A DNA stretch of 64,000 nucleotides. Origin: Dyella kyungheensis. GTDB lineage: Bacteria; Pseudomonadota; Gammaproteobacteria; Xanthomonadales; Rhodanobacteraceae. Shown here piece after piece: positions 23,663 to 32,973 of the stretch; the first letter of the stretch is position 1; the number at the start of each line of letters is the position of its first letter. Under the pieces are notes generated by a model. The model searched no databases, had not been told where the DNA came from, and worked only from the letters and a program-made list of their open reading frames with translations. The stretch is taken from NCBI RefSeq assembly GCF_016905005.1, contig NZ_JADIKC010000002.1:62001-126000 (forward strand), written 5' to 3'. Position numbers and translations under genes: made by a program.

Positions 23663-24946
23663 TCAGCTGCGGTGCAGCGCGCGATGCGCGATGTCTCGAC
23701 GGCAGAAGCCGCCTTCGTAATGGATTTTCGCCACGGCGGCATAGGCGTTGGCGCGGGCCGCGGCGATATCCTTGCCGAGCGCGCACACGGTAAGCACACG
23801 ACCGCCGGCCGTGACCACGTTGCCCTTCGCATCGAGCTGGGTACCCGCGTGGAACACCTTTGCGTCGGGACCAAAATCGCTGTCCAGGCCGGTGATGGCG
23901 TCGCCGCTGCGCACCTTGCCCGGATAGCCGCCGGCTGCCATCACCACACCCAGCGAGGGACGCGGGTCCCACTGCACGTGGGTGTGATGCAGCTCGCCGT
24001 CGAGCGCGGCTTCGATCAGGTCCACCAGGTCGGACTTCAGCCGCAGCATGATCGGCTGCGTTTCCGGATCGCCGAAGCGCACGTTGTATTCGATGACCTT
24101 GGGCGCGCCGCTCTTGTCGATCATCAGGCCGGCGTAGAGGAAGCCGATGAAGGGCGCGCCTTCCATCGCCATGCCGCGCAGCGTGGGCTCGATCACTTCC
24201 TTGAGGATGCGCTTCTCGACTTCGGCGGTGACCACCGGCGCGGGCGAATACGCGCCCATGCCGCCGGTGTTCGGGCCCAGGTCGCCTTCATCGCGACGCT
24301 TGTGGTCCTGGCTGCTGGCCATCGGCAGGGCGTGCTGGCCATCGCTCATCACGATGTAGCTGGCTTCTTCGCCGTCGAGGAATTCCTCGATCACCACGCG
24401 TGCGGAGGCATCGCCGAACTGGTGCGCGCCCAGCATGTCGTGCAGCGCCTGCTCGGCATCCGCCAGCGTCAGCGCCACCACCACGCCCTTGCCCGCCGCC
24501 AGGCCGTCGGCCTTGATCACGATGGGCGCACCGTGCTGGCGCACATGGGCGAGCGCGGGATTGAGTTCGGTGAAGACCGCGTAGCGCGCGGTGGGAATGT
24601 TGTGGCGAAGCAGGAAGTCCTTGGCGAACGCCTTGGAACCCTCCAGCTGCGCCGCCACGGCGCGCGGACCAAAGCAGCGCAAACCCGCCGCGCGAAACTT
24701 GTCCACCACGCCCGCCACCAGCGGCACTTCGGGACCGACCACGGTAAGCCCGATCTTTTCGTCCTTGGCGAGCTTGAACAGGCCGTCCAGATCCGTCACC
24801 GCGATATCGGCATTGCGCACGCCCTTCTCGCGCGCCGTACCCGCATTGCCGGGCGCCACGATCACCTCGCTCACGCGTGCCGACTGCTTGAGCTTCCACG
24901 CCAGCGCGTGTTCACGCCCGCCGCTGCCGATGACCAGGACTTTCAT
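23663..24946 (-). CDS. purD: Phosphoribosylamine-glycine ligase PurD
   Basis: The 427-residue enzyme begins MKVLVIGSGGREHALAWKL. Its ATP-grasp core includes GPEVPLVAGVVDKFRAAGL, KADGLAAGKGVVVA and MPMASSQDHKRRDEGDLGPN. It carries out step 2 of purine synthesis, joining glycine to phosphoribosylamine using ATP. It is a stand-alone gene here; purH is not adjacent in the window. Confidence 0.97.
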   Translation of the reverse strand: MKVLVIGSGGREHALAWKLKQSARVSEVIVAPGNAGTAREKGVRNADIAVTDLDGLFKLAKDEKIGLTVVGPEVPLVAGVVDKFRAAGLRCFGPRAVAAQLEGSKAFAKDFLLRHNIPTARYAVFTELNPALAHVRQHGAPIVIKADGLAAGKGVVVALTLADAEQALHDMLGAHQFGDASARVVIEEFLDGEEASYIVMSDGQHALPMASSQDHKRRDEGDLGPNTGGMGAYSPAPVVTAEVEKRILKEVIEPTLRGMAMEGAPFIGFLYAGLMIDKSGAPKVIEYNVRFGDPETQPIMLRLKSDLVDLIEAALDGELHHTHVQWDPRPSLGVVMAAGGYPGKVRSGDAITGLDSDFGPDAKVFHAGTQLDAKGNVVTAGGRVLTVCALGKDIAAARANAYAAVAKIHYEGGFCRRDIAHRALHRS

Positions 24947-25104
24947 GGGAACTCCAACTGCCGAAGGGGAGCGCCGGGGGTGGCGCAGCGCGTCATTGTA
25001 AGCGGCGAGGGGGAGATTTCGCAGCGCAGCATGAGAGGGAGCTTCAGCGGGAGGATGGGGTGGGGTGGGGCAAAGCCCTTCCCTATCACCGCTTTCGCGA
25101 GCAG

Positions 25105-25157
25105 CCGCCCCTTACCCCGGGCCTCTCCCAGAGGGGAGAGGGAGAAGTGGGATGCAT
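25105..25157. repeat. CTCTCCC/GGGAGAGG intergenic repeat
   Basis: The segment has CCTCTCCC mirrored by GGGAGAGG and is followed by GAGAAGTGGGATGCATCG. A similar unit occurs at about 52978-53020 (CCCTCTCCCTGG..GGGGAGAG, then GAGAAGTGAAGTACATCG). It appears to be another dispersed palindromic family, present in two diverged copies. Confidence 0.45.
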
Positions 25158-25171
25158 CGCGGGTCAGGGCC

Positions 25172-26548
25172 TCAAAGCAATGCCAACAATGCCGCTCTCG
25201 GCAACTTCCCGGTTTCATTCCGAGGCAATGCCTCCACCAACCTCAGCGGCCGCGGCAGAAACACCGGATCGACCGACTGGCGGAACGCGTCGAGGATGGT
25301 CTGTTCGTCCATGCCCGGCGCCACCGCCAGCGCCGCGATGCGCTGCACACCCAGCGCATCGCCATTCTCCAGTTGGAACACCACGCCATCCTGCACGCCA
25401 GGAATGGCCTGCAGACGGCGCGTCAGATCGCCCAGCGAAGCACGCTTGCCCGCAATATCGAGCAGATCCGAATGGCGCCCGCACAGACGGAAACGGCGGC
25501 CACCATCGTGCAGCGTGACGATATCGGCCAGCGTCATCGGCTGCTCGAGCTGCGGCGCGCGCACCTGCGTGCCGTCCGGCTGCGGGTGCAGTTGCACGTC
25601 GTCGTACAGCAGCCAGGGTTCGTCGTGCGCGGAGCGGCGACTGGCGAACACGCAGGTTTCGGTGGAACCGAACACTTCCAGCAGCGGTGCGCCGAAGCGC
25701 GCCTCGGCCGCCTGCGCCAGCTCCAACGGCATCGGCGCGGTGGCCGACACCATCGCGTCGATCGGCGGCAAGGCGACGCCCGATTCGAGCAGGGCGCGCA
25801 GGTGGATCGGCGTGGTCACCAGGACGCGCGGCGAGGGTATCTCGGCCAGCGCGGCCGCCACGTCGGCCGGCAACAAGGGACGTCCGGCGTGCACCGCGAC
25901 ATCATCGAGCAAGGGCAGCAGCACCGACATCTCCATGCCGTACATGTGCTGCGGGGGCACCGTGGCGACCACGTGGAAATGCCTGCCGACCGAGGCGTGC
26001 AGCATGCGCAGGTTGCCCGCATTGCTGGCGTTGAAGCTGCCCCAGGTCTTGGGATTGGCCTTGGGCGTGCCGGTGGAGCCGGAGGTGTAGCCGATGGCCA
26101 CCACCTGGTCGGCCGGCAGCGCGGGAATGGCCAGCGTGCCGCCTTCGGCGGGCGGATCCATCAGGCCAGGCAGATGGCGGAAATGGGCCGGCGGCGCATC
26201 CAGCGCCAGCTCACCCAGCGCGTAGCTGCCGGGGTGGGCGGCCATCGCCTCGGCGACGGCCTGCGGCGCGCGGGACGACGGCAACAGGTTGGTCTGGCCG
26301 CGCAGTGCAATGGCGCAGAACGCCACCAGGAAGGCGTAGCGGTCTTCGCACAGGTTCACGGCGGCAGGGGCCACGGGAAGCTGTTCGGCGACCGCCTGCA
26401 CATGCGCCATGAAGCGCGCGGCACTTACCGGCTGTGCCTGGCGCCAGACCACCGGACGATCGGCCGCGCCGGCTGCCAGCAGGGGCAGCTCGAGCTCGGA
26501 ACGTTCAAGTTGGACGTTTTCGAAAACGATGGACAAGCTGTTCTCCAA
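25172..26548 (-). CDS. Acyl/aryl-AMP ligase, xanthomonadin-type
   Basis: The product is 458 residues from a TTG start (26548). An in-frame TGA lies four codons upstream, so no longer form exists. Adenylation motifs are clear: the P-loop YTSGSTGTPKA (about 152), VFGSTETCV, GRHSDLLDIAGKR, and the C-terminal catalytic lysine in NETGKLPR. The sequence matches my memory of AMP-ligases in xanthomonadin/arylpolyene loci, which activate a starter aryl or acyl acid. No KS, ACP or halogenase-like partners are nearby, so this copy is an orphan. Confidence 0.75.
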   Translation of the reverse strand: MENSLSIVFENVQLERSELELPLLAAGAADRPVVWRQAQPVSAARFMAHVQAVAEQLPVAPAAVNLCEDRYAFLVAFCAIALRGQTNLLPSSRAPQAVAEAMAAHPGSYALGELALDAPPAHFRHLPGLMDPPAEGGTLAIPALPADQVVAIGYTSGSTGTPKANPKTWGSFNASNAGNLRMLHASVGRHFHVVATVPPQHMYGMEMSVLLPLLDDVAVHAGRPLLPADVAAALAEIPSPRVLVTTPIHLRALLESGVALPPIDAMVSATAPMPLELAQAAEARFGAPLLEVFGSTETCVFASRRSAHDEPWLLYDDVQLHPQPDGTQVRAPQLEQPMTLADIVTLHDGGRRFRLCGRHSDLLDIAGKRASLGDLTRRLQAIPGVQDGVVFQLENGDALGVQRIAALAVAPGMDEQTILDAFRQSVDPVFLPRPLRLVEALPRNETGKLPRAALLALL

Positions 26549-26722
26549 CGACGGCCGTCAGCCCTCCGGTCCAGCTTGCGCTGACCCGACTGCGGACGGA
26601 AAAGAGAGCCCGCGACGATCCCCATCCTCGCGGTAGCCACTGAATCACTCCCTACTGAGAGCTCATGGCGTGCGGAAGCCGTTCATCCTCGCCGAACGCC
26701 CGGCAAGTCCTTACGGCCCCGA

Positions 26723-27295
26723 TCAGGAACGGATCATAGCGCCCGAGAGCGCGTCGCGTATCTGTGTCGGTCGTAAGTGTTCACCGAGCGGCGCGTCCAG
26801 AACCCCATCCAGCGCGGGACCGAAGTAGTCGGCCGCGATGTCGGCGCTGCGGGCAGGCGGCTCGCCATGCGGATTGGCGCTGGTGGAAACCAGGGCGCCG
26901 CCGAAGGCCCGGCACAGCGCGGCAGCAGGTTCATGCGCCGTCACGCGCAGGGCAATGCCGGCGTGGGATCCGGCCACCCAGTCAGGCACGGCCGGCGAGC
27001 GGGGGAAGATCCAGGTGTAGGGACCGGGCCAGCTCTCGCGCACCTGCGCCAGCACCTGGGCCGGAACGGCGGCCAGGTCGATATAGCGCTCGACCTGGGC
27101 AAACGCCGCCGCGATCAGCAGCACGCCCTGGGTGGGCGGCCGCTGCTTGAGCGCGAACAGCCGCTCGAAGGCCACCGGGTTATGCGGATCGCAACCGAGG
27201 CCGAACACCGCCTCGGTCGGATAGGCCAGCACCCCGCCGCTGCGCAACAGCGTAGCGGCGGCATCAAGCTGGGTGAGGGCGAAGCGTGCCGTCAC
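26723..27295 (-). CDS. tsaC: Threonylcarbamoyl-AMP synthase TsaC
   Basis: The 190-residue YrdC-domain protein has GGVLAYPTEAVFGLGCDP, KQRPPTQGVLLIAA, the WPGPYTWIFP pattern, and the VSTSANPHGEPPA motif. It makes threonylcarbamoyl-AMP from threonine, bicarbonate and ATP for the t6A37 modification of ANN-decoding tRNAs. The length fits the short TsaC form, not the longer Sua5. It begins directly after topA (stop and start regions abut), so the genes are probably co-transcribed. Confidence 0.93.
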   Translation of the reverse strand: MTARFALTQLDAAATLLRSGGVLAYPTEAVFGLGCDPHNPVAFERLFALKQRPPTQGVLLIAAAFAQVERYIDLAAVPAQVLAQVRESWPGPYTWIFPRSPAVPDWVAGSHAGIALRVTAHEPAAALCRAFGGALVSTSANPHGEPPARSADIAADYFGPALDGVLDAPLGEHLRPTQIRDALSGAMIRS

Positions 27296-29815
27296 TCAGG
27301 CGCCCGCCGTGGTCTTCTTCTTGGTGGCGGCCTTCTTGGTGGCGGTCTTGGCCGTGGCCTTCTTGGCGGCGGTCTTCTTCGCGGCGGTTTTCTTGGTCGC
27401 CGCTTTCTTCACCGCCGTTTTCTTGGTGGCCGTCTTCGCAGCTGCCTTCTTGGCCGCCGGCTCCTTCTTGGCCGCAGCCTTCTTGGCGGCGGTCTTCTTG
27501 AACGCACCGCGGCCCTTCTTGACCGGTGCCGCCGCCAACAGCTCGGCGCATTGCGCTTCGGTCAGGTCCTTCGGTTCCTGGTCCTTGGGAATGCGCGCGT
27601 TCTTCTCGCCGTCGGTGATGTACGCGCCGTAGCGGCCGTTGAGCACCTGCACGCCGTTGCCGAAATCCTTGATGATCCGGTTGGCCAGCATCTCCAGCTT
27701 TTCCTGCACGATCTGCAGGGCGCGCGGCAGCTCGATGGTGTACGGATCGTCCTCCGGCTTGAGCGAGGCATAGGTGTTGCCCTGCTTCACGAACGGACCG
27801 AAGCGGCCCACGCCCACCGACACTTCGTCGCCGTTCTCGGCCTGGCCGAGCTTGCGCGGCAGCTTGAACAGTTCCAGCGACTCTTCCAGCGTGATGGTGT
27901 GCATGCTCTGGCCCGGACGCAGGGACGCGAACTGCAGCTTCTCGTCCGTGTCCTTGTCGCCAATCTGCGCATACGGCCCGTAGCGCCCCAGGCGCACCGA
28001 CACCGGCTTGCCGCTCTTGGGATCGGTGCCCAGCTCACGCGCGCCGGTGGCCTCGCTGCGGTCGACCGATTCGGTCTTCTCGTCCACCTGCTGCTTGAAC
28101 GGCTGCCAGAAGCGCTCCATCAGCGGCACCCAGGCTTCTTCGCCACGGCTGACCGCGTCCAGCTCATCCTCGAGCTTGGCGGTGAAGTCGTAGTCGACGT
28201 AGCGGGTGAAGTGCGCGGTGAGGAATTTGCTCACCGCACGGCCCACGTCGGTGGGCTTGAAGCGGCGGCTGTCGAGGAACACGTATTCGCGGTTGAGCAG
28301 CACCTGGATGATGCTGGCATAGGTCGACGGACGGCCGATGCCGTGTTCTTCCAGGGTCTTCACCAGGCTCGCTTCGGAGTAGCGCGGCGGCGGCTCGGTG
28401 AAGTGCTGGTCGGCCGAGATGTCCTGCAGCGCCACTTTCTCGCCCACGTCGAGCTTGGGCAGGCGGCGGCCTTCGTCGTCGTCCTCGGCGGTCTTCTGGT
28501 CGCGGCCTTCCTCGTACACGGCGAGGAAGCCCGGATCGATCACGGTGGTACCGGTGGAACGGAACGAGGCATCGCCACCGGCCACATGCGGCACGGCGAA
28601 TTCCACCGACACGGTATTGAGCGTGGCGTGGGTCATCTGGCAGGCGACGGTGCGCTTCCACACCAGCTCGTACAGCTTGCGCTGTTCGTCGTTGAGGTAC
28701 GAAGCGACTTCGCGCGGCGTGCGCATGGCCGAGGTCGGGCGGATCGCCTCATGCGCTTCCTGCGCATTCTTGGATTTGGATTTGTACACCTGCGCATGAT
28801 CCGGCAGCGCCTTGGCGCCAAAATCGCGTGTGATCAGCTGGCGCAGCTCGCCGACCGCATCTTCCGACAGCGCTACCGAGTCGGTACGCATGTAGGTGAT
28901 CAGGCCGACGTTGCCTTCGGTGCCAATCGAGACGCCTTCGTACAGGCCCTGGGCGATCTTCATCGTGCGGCTGGTGGAAAAGCCGAGCTTGCGCGCCGCT
29001 TCCTGCTGCAGCGTGGAGGTGGTGAACGGCGGCGCCGGCCGGCGCTTGCGTTCCTTGCTGCCCACCTCGCTGACGGTGAGGTGGCCGTGCGCGGCCTGCT
29101 TCAACGCGTGGCGCGCGGCCAGCGCGTCGTGTTCGTTGGTGAGGTCGAACTGCTCGAACTTCTTGCCGTTGAGCTTGGTCAGGCGCGCGCTGAAGTCGCC
29201 TTCCGGATGGCGCAGCGCCGCCTCGATGGTCCAGTACTCGCGGGCGACGAAGGCTTCGATCTCTTCCTCGCGCTCGACGATCATGCGCAGCGCGGGCGAC
29301 TGCACGCGGCCGGCGGACAGACCGCGCTGCACCTTGCGCCACAGCACCGGCGACAGGTTGAAGCCCACCAGGTAATCCAGCGCGCGGCGGGCCTGCTGCG
29401 CATCGACCATGTCCAGCGACAGCTGGCGCGGCGAGGCCACGGCGGCCTTGATCGCCTTGGGCGTGATCTCGGAGAACACCACGCGATGCAGCGTCTTGCC
29501 CTTGGTCAGGCCGCGCTCCTTGAGGATCTCGCTGATGTGCCAGGAGATCGCCTCGCCTTCGCGATCCAAGTCGGTCGCCAGATAGATGTCGTCGGCCAGC
29601 TTGGCGGCCTTGGCGATGGCGTCGACGTGTTTCTCGTTGCGGTCGATGACCTCGTAGGCCATGGCGAAGTTGTTGTCCGGGTCGACCGCGCCCTCCTTCG
29701 GGCGCAGGTCACGGACGTGGCCGTAGGAAGCGAGGACCTGGAAGTCCTTGCCGAGGTATTTGTTGATCGTCTTCGCCTTAGCCGGCGACTCGACGATAAG
29801 CAGGTTTTTTGCCAT
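27296..29815 (-). CDS. topA: DNA topoisomerase I with lysine/alanine-rich tail
   Basis: The 839-residue enzyme begins with the Toprim motif MAKNLLIVESPAKAKTINKY, and DxD is in ATDLDREGEAI. The nucleophile Tyr is about residue 308 in ITYMRTDS. It relaxes negative supercoils. Two small Topo-C-like repeats remain (GRYGPYAQIGD, NGRYGAYITDG). No C4 zinc fingers are seen. The last about 74 residues (27299-27520) are nearly all Lys, Ala and Thr, resembling a histone H1-like tail. It lies between dprA and tsaC. Confidence 0.97.
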   Translation of the reverse strand: MAKNLLIVESPAKAKTINKYLGKDFQVLASYGHVRDLRPKEGAVDPDNNFAMAYEVIDRNEKHVDAIAKAAKLADDIYLATDLDREGEAISWHISEILKERGLTKGKTLHRVVFSEITPKAIKAAVASPRQLSLDMVDAQQARRALDYLVGFNLSPVLWRKVQRGLSAGRVQSPALRMIVEREEEIEAFVAREYWTIEAALRHPEGDFSARLTKLNGKKFEQFDLTNEHDALAARHALKQAAHGHLTVSEVGSKERKRRPAPPFTTSTLQQEAARKLGFSTSRTMKIAQGLYEGVSIGTEGNVGLITYMRTDSVALSEDAVGELRQLITRDFGAKALPDHAQVYKSKSKNAQEAHEAIRPTSAMRTPREVASYLNDEQRKLYELVWKRTVACQMTHATLNTVSVEFAVPHVAGGDASFRSTGTTVIDPGFLAVYEEGRDQKTAEDDDEGRRLPKLDVGEKVALQDISADQHFTEPPPRYSEASLVKTLEEHGIGRPSTYASIIQVLLNREYVFLDSRRFKPTDVGRAVSKFLTAHFTRYVDYDFTAKLEDELDAVSRGEEAWVPLMERFWQPFKQQVDEKTESVDRSEATGARELGTDPKSGKPVSVRLGRYGPYAQIGDKDTDEKLQFASLRPGQSMHTITLEESLELFKLPRKLGQAENGDEVSVGVGRFGPFVKQGNTYASLKPEDDPYTIELPRALQIVQEKLEMLANRIIKDFGNGVQVLNGRYGAYITDGEKNARIPKDQEPKDLTEAQCAELLAAAPVKKGRGAFKKTAAKKAAAKKEPAAKKAAAKTATKKTAVKKAATKKTAAKKTAAKKATAKTATKKAATKKKTTAGA

Positions 29816-29937
29816 GAAGCTTGCTATCCGCCATCTATAGCCGACCTGTCCGGGCCGGCTTCCTATATTTAGTTAAAGGCATGGCGGCATCACGCCGTCA
29901 AGCTGAACGATGTGAAAGCGCGCTGCACGTCGGCTTT

Positions 29938-31071
29938 CTAATAGCCCGGCAAGCGTTGGTAGCGATTGCCTGGCAGCGCTTCGACCTTGCCTTCCAACTC
30001 CAGCATCAGCAGCTCGGATGTAAGGTCCGAGACAGCTTTGCCGGTCGAGCCTGCCAAATCCTCGAACGCCACCGGCCCGTAACCGAGCGCATCGAATAAC
30101 GCCTGACGGGATGGATCGGCTTCGAATGCCGTCGCTCCGGGTGCCGGGAGAGCGGACCGATCCAGCCGGCCAGCCAACTCACGACCCATTGCGACAGCAG
30201 CAGGAGCAAGCGCTTCCACGATTTCGGCCGCTGTTTCCACCAGCCGCGCGCCATCGCGAATCAGCCGATGGCAACCGAGAGCCAGCGGATTATGGATGCA
30301 ACCGGGCAAAGCGAACACCTCGCGGCCCTGTTCCGCGGCAAGCCGTGCCGTGATCAGGGAACCGGACTGCAGCCCGGCCTCGACCACCAGGGTTCCCAGC
30401 GACAGGCCCGAGATCAGGCGATTCCGGCGCGGGAAGTGATCCACGCGGGCCGGCGTACCGGGCGGAAACTCGCTCACCAGCGCGCCCTCGGCCGCTAGCC
30501 GCCGTGCCAGCGCATGGTGCTGGCGTGGGTATACCCGGTCCGGTCCGGTGCCCACCACGGCCACGCTGGGCAGCCCGGCATCGAGTGCCGCCAGGTGGGC
30601 GGCGCCGTCGATGCCTTCGGCCATGCCGCTGGTGATCACGAAGCCGGCATGCCCCAGGTCCTCGGCGAAGGCACCCGCATACGTACGCCCGGCCAGCGTG
30701 GCCGCCCGCGCACCGACGATGGCCAGCTGCGGACGCAGCAGCAGGCTGGCGTCGCCGGCCACGAACAGGGCGATCGGCGGCTGCGCAATGGTCTCGAGCT
30801 GCGGCGGGAAATCCTCGTCGGTGCAGAGCAGCAGGCGGTGGCAGGGGTGTTCGAGCCAAGCCAGGTCGGCGTCCAGGCGCCGCTGGTCAGGCCGTTCCAG
30901 CCAGCCGCGGGTGTCCGGGGGCAACTCGGCCAGGCGCTGCAGCAGGGCGGCGTGCACGGCGTCGATTCCGCCATGGATCGCCAGCTGCTCGCGAAGACTT
31001 ACCGAGGCGAAGCGCGGCGTGCGCAGAAGGGTGAGCCAGGTACGAAGGTGTGGCGTGGCGTTCATGGCCAT
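29938..31071 (-). CDS. dprA: DNA-processing protein DprA
   Basis: The 377-residue protein (Met 1 or Met 3 may be the start) has an N-terminal SAM-like segment and a Rossmann domain with VGARAATLAGRTYAGAFAED, ITSGMAEGIDGAAHLAAL, GTGPDRVYPRQH and VVEAGLQSGSLITARLA. The C-terminal winged helix is at about 310-370 (LFDALGYGPVAFEDLAGSTG). It loads RecA on incoming single-stranded DNA during transformation. The smg gene, often found between dprA and topA, is not present here: only about 120 bp separate them. Confidence 0.95.
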   Translation of the reverse strand: MAMNATPHLRTWLTLLRTPRFASVSLREQLAIHGGIDAVHAALLQRLAELPPDTRGWLERPDQRRLDADLAWLEHPCHRLLLCTDEDFPPQLETIAQPPIALFVAGDASLLLRPQLAIVGARAATLAGRTYAGAFAEDLGHAGFVITSGMAEGIDGAAHLAALDAGLPSVAVVGTGPDRVYPRQHHALARRLAAEGALVSEFPPGTPARVDHFPRRNRLISGLSLGTLVVEAGLQSGSLITARLAAEQGREVFALPGCIHNPLALGCHRLIRDGARLVETAAEIVEALAPAAVAMGRELAGRLDRSALPAPGATAFEADPSRQALFDALGYGPVAFEDLAGSTGKAVSDLTSELLMLELEGKVEALPGNRYQRLPGY

Positions 31072-31087
31072 CCAGCCTAAGGACGGC

Positions 31088-31122
31088 GCAAAAAGAAACG
31101 GCGCGGTGATGACCGCGCCGTT
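31088..31122 (-). terminator. Terminator of the LysM gene
   Basis: On the minus strand AACGGCGCGG pairs perfectly with CCGCGCCGTT around a 6-base loop (31097-31122). A TTTCTTTTT tract follows at 31088-31096. It lies just after the LysM gene and separates it from dprA. Confidence 0.8.
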
Positions 31123-31146
31123 CTGTCGTCCCCGACCGCCGGAGGT

Positions 31147-32274
31147 TTATTCCGGCAGTTCGAGCTTGTCGTGCTTATGCACCGGACGCAGGCCGTCCAT
31201 GATCAGGCCGTAGCTCACCCGGTCGAAGGTGCGGAACACCATCACGTGCCCGACGAACTCCTGCGGCAGCGTCACGTCCACACCGGTGCCGCGGTTCCAG
31301 CTGTTGTGGGCCACGTCGTCGTTGATGGTTTCGCCCGGCTGGTAGATCGAGTAGGTCTGGCCGTTGTCCACGCCGTCGTGCGAGCCGATGTTCAGCGCCA
31401 CCACTTGGTGCGGACCCACCGCATCGTAGGCATCGGCGAAGGCGATCACGCGCGCATTGCCCGGTACCGACTTCGGCGCATGCGGGTAGTAGTAGGCGTC
31501 ATACGGCTTGTCGTCGATCGGCAGCAGGCGGTCGCCCTTGTTGATCTCCATGGTGGAGTTCAACAGCAGCAGGCTGGTCGGGTCGCCGGTGCGCAGCACT
31601 TCGGCGGTGCCGATCACGCTGACTTCGGTGCCGATGTCCTCGCCGTGGCCGTAGTGGCCGTCGTCGCGGAAGTCTTCCTTCCACGGCGTGCGGACCAGCG
31701 ACACATTGCTGTCCAGCGGATGCGCAACCAGGTCCGAGCCGCCATCGCGGCCCTTCTTGCTGTCGAAGTCGCGGAAGGTCTGGGTCGGCCGCACGATGGC
31801 GAAACGCTGGCCCGGTGTCGAAGTCAGGTTGCGAACGTAGACGTTCTTGCCCACGGTGCCGCGCAGATCCGCTTCCTCGAAGCCCACCACATAGGGCAGG
31901 TTCTCCACGTCCTCGCTGTTGAGGACGCGCATTTCCTTGAGGAAGGTCTGCAGCTGATCCAGCGGAATGGCCGGAATGGCGTCGCCTTCGGCACGCACGC
32001 GAGGCTGCAAGCCCAGGCGCGGACCATTGGCGAACGACAGGTTCAGCACGTCACCCGGATAGATCAGATGCGGATTTTGCACCTGCGGGTTGGCTTGCCA
32101 GATTTCCGGCCACAACCAGGGTTTGGACAGGAAGCGTGCGGAAATCGCCCAAAGGGTGTCGCCCTTTCGAACCGTGTAGGTATCGGGGTGATCGGCGCGC
32201 AATTGCGCACCCGCAGCGTAAACAGCAACCGTGACCAGCATGCCGGCCAGCAGTCCGATGGACTTTCTGATCAT
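31147..32274 (-). CDS. Secreted LysM-domain protein
   Basis: The start chosen is ATG 32274 (MIRKSIGLLAGMLVTVAVYA), giving 375 residues with a signal peptide cut near residue 22. A LysM domain at about 32-82 (YTVRKGDTLWAISARFL, NPHLIYPGDVLNL) binds peptidoglycan. The rest is a long beta-rich region with DYYPHAPK-like and FVGHVMVFRTFDRVSYGLIM segments. This pair of regions is typical of the gene divergent to def in xanthomonads. The enzymatic role, if any, is unknown; it is probably a periplasmic cell-wall-associated factor. Confidence 0.85.
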   Translation of the reverse strand: MIRKSIGLLAGMLVTVAVYAAGAQLRADHPDTYTVRKGDTLWAISARFLSKPWLWPEIWQANPQVQNPHLIYPGDVLNLSFANGPRLGLQPRVRAEGDAIPAIPLDQLQTFLKEMRVLNSEDVENLPYVVGFEEADLRGTVGKNVYVRNLTSTPGQRFAIVRPTQTFRDFDSKKGRDGGSDLVAHPLDSNVSLVRTPWKEDFRDDGHYGHGEDIGTEVSVIGTAEVLRTGDPTSLLLLNSTMEINKGDRLLPIDDKPYDAYYYPHAPKSVPGNARVIAFADAYDAVGPHQVVALNIGSHDGVDNGQTYSIYQPGETINDDVAHNSWNRGTGVDVTLPQEFVGHVMVFRTFDRVSYGLIMDGLRPVHKHDKLELPE

Positions 32275-32463
32275 AAACGGGAATCCCCCATCCCCCAACG
32301 CTCGGGCGAGTGTAACCGAACAACTTGTTCACGCAACCGTGTCCAGTTGGCAAAACGGCATGCCAGACACGGGCTTGGCGGCGTACAATAAGGGCCATTC
32401 TAGATGCGCTCCGGGCTTGGTTTTCACCGATTCGCCCGCAGTTTCGGCGCTGAGGTAAAAACC

Positions 32464-32973
32464 ATGTCCGTCCTGACCATCATTGAATTCCCCGATCCCC
32501 GCCTGCGCACCAAGGCCGAACCGGTGAGCGTGTTCGACGCCGAACTCAAGCAGTTCGTGGCCGACATGTTCGAGACCATGTATGACGCCAATGGTGTCGG
32601 TCTCGCCGCCACCCAGGTCAATGTGCACAAGCAGGTGCTGGTTGCCGACATGAGCGACGAGCGCAACCAGCCGCTGGCCCTGATCAACCCGCGCCTGGTC
32701 CAGAAGGACGGCGCGCAGGTCTATCAGGAAGGATGCCTCTCGTTCCCCGGCATCTATGCCGATGTCACCCGCGCCCTGAAGGTCACGGTGAAGGCCAACG
32801 ACGTCGACGGCAACGAGATCGAGCGCGAATTCGAAGGCCCGCTGGCCGTGTGCATCCAGCACGAGATGGACCATCTCGCCGGCAAGGTGTTCGTGGACTA
32901 CCTGTCGCCGCTCAAGCGCTCCATGCTGCTCAAGCGGCTGGAAAAGCAGCGCAAGCAGGCGGCCACCGCTTGA
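32464..32973 (+). CDS. def: Peptide deformylase
   Basis: From ATG 32464 ([16 protein letters not shown]) the product is 169 residues. The three PDF motifs are present: GVGLAATQ (motif 1), EGCLSFPG with the metal ligand Cys (motif 2), and QHEMDHLAG with H-E-x2-H (motif 3). It removes formyl from new proteins. Its stop overlaps the TTG start of fmt, so formylation and deformylation enzymes are translationally coupled. Confidence 0.97.
   Translation: MSVLTIIEFPDPRLRTKAEPVSVFDAELKQFVADMFETMYDANGVGLAATQVNVHKQVLVADMSDERNQPLALINPRLVQKDGAQVYQEGCLSFPGIYADVTRALKVTVKANDVDGNEIEREFEGPLAVCIQHEMDHLAGKVFVDYLSPLKRSMLLKRLEKQRKQAATA

Noticed and set aside
23672-26584. 970-codon open frame on the plus strand
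   Set aside because: It is antisense to purD and the AMP-ligase, is rich in His, Arg and Gln with no domain, and arises from the high-GC codon bias of those genes.
27299-27520. Repetitive DNA considered as a tandem repeat or CRISPR-like array
   Set aside because: The repeats are codon-level repeats of Lys/Ala/Thr in the topA tail, without uniform spacers.
26777-29872. 1031-codon open frame on the plus strand
   Set aside because: It runs antisense to tsaC and topA. Its Leu/Gly-rich start is just the complement of the Lys/Ala tail repeats of topA.
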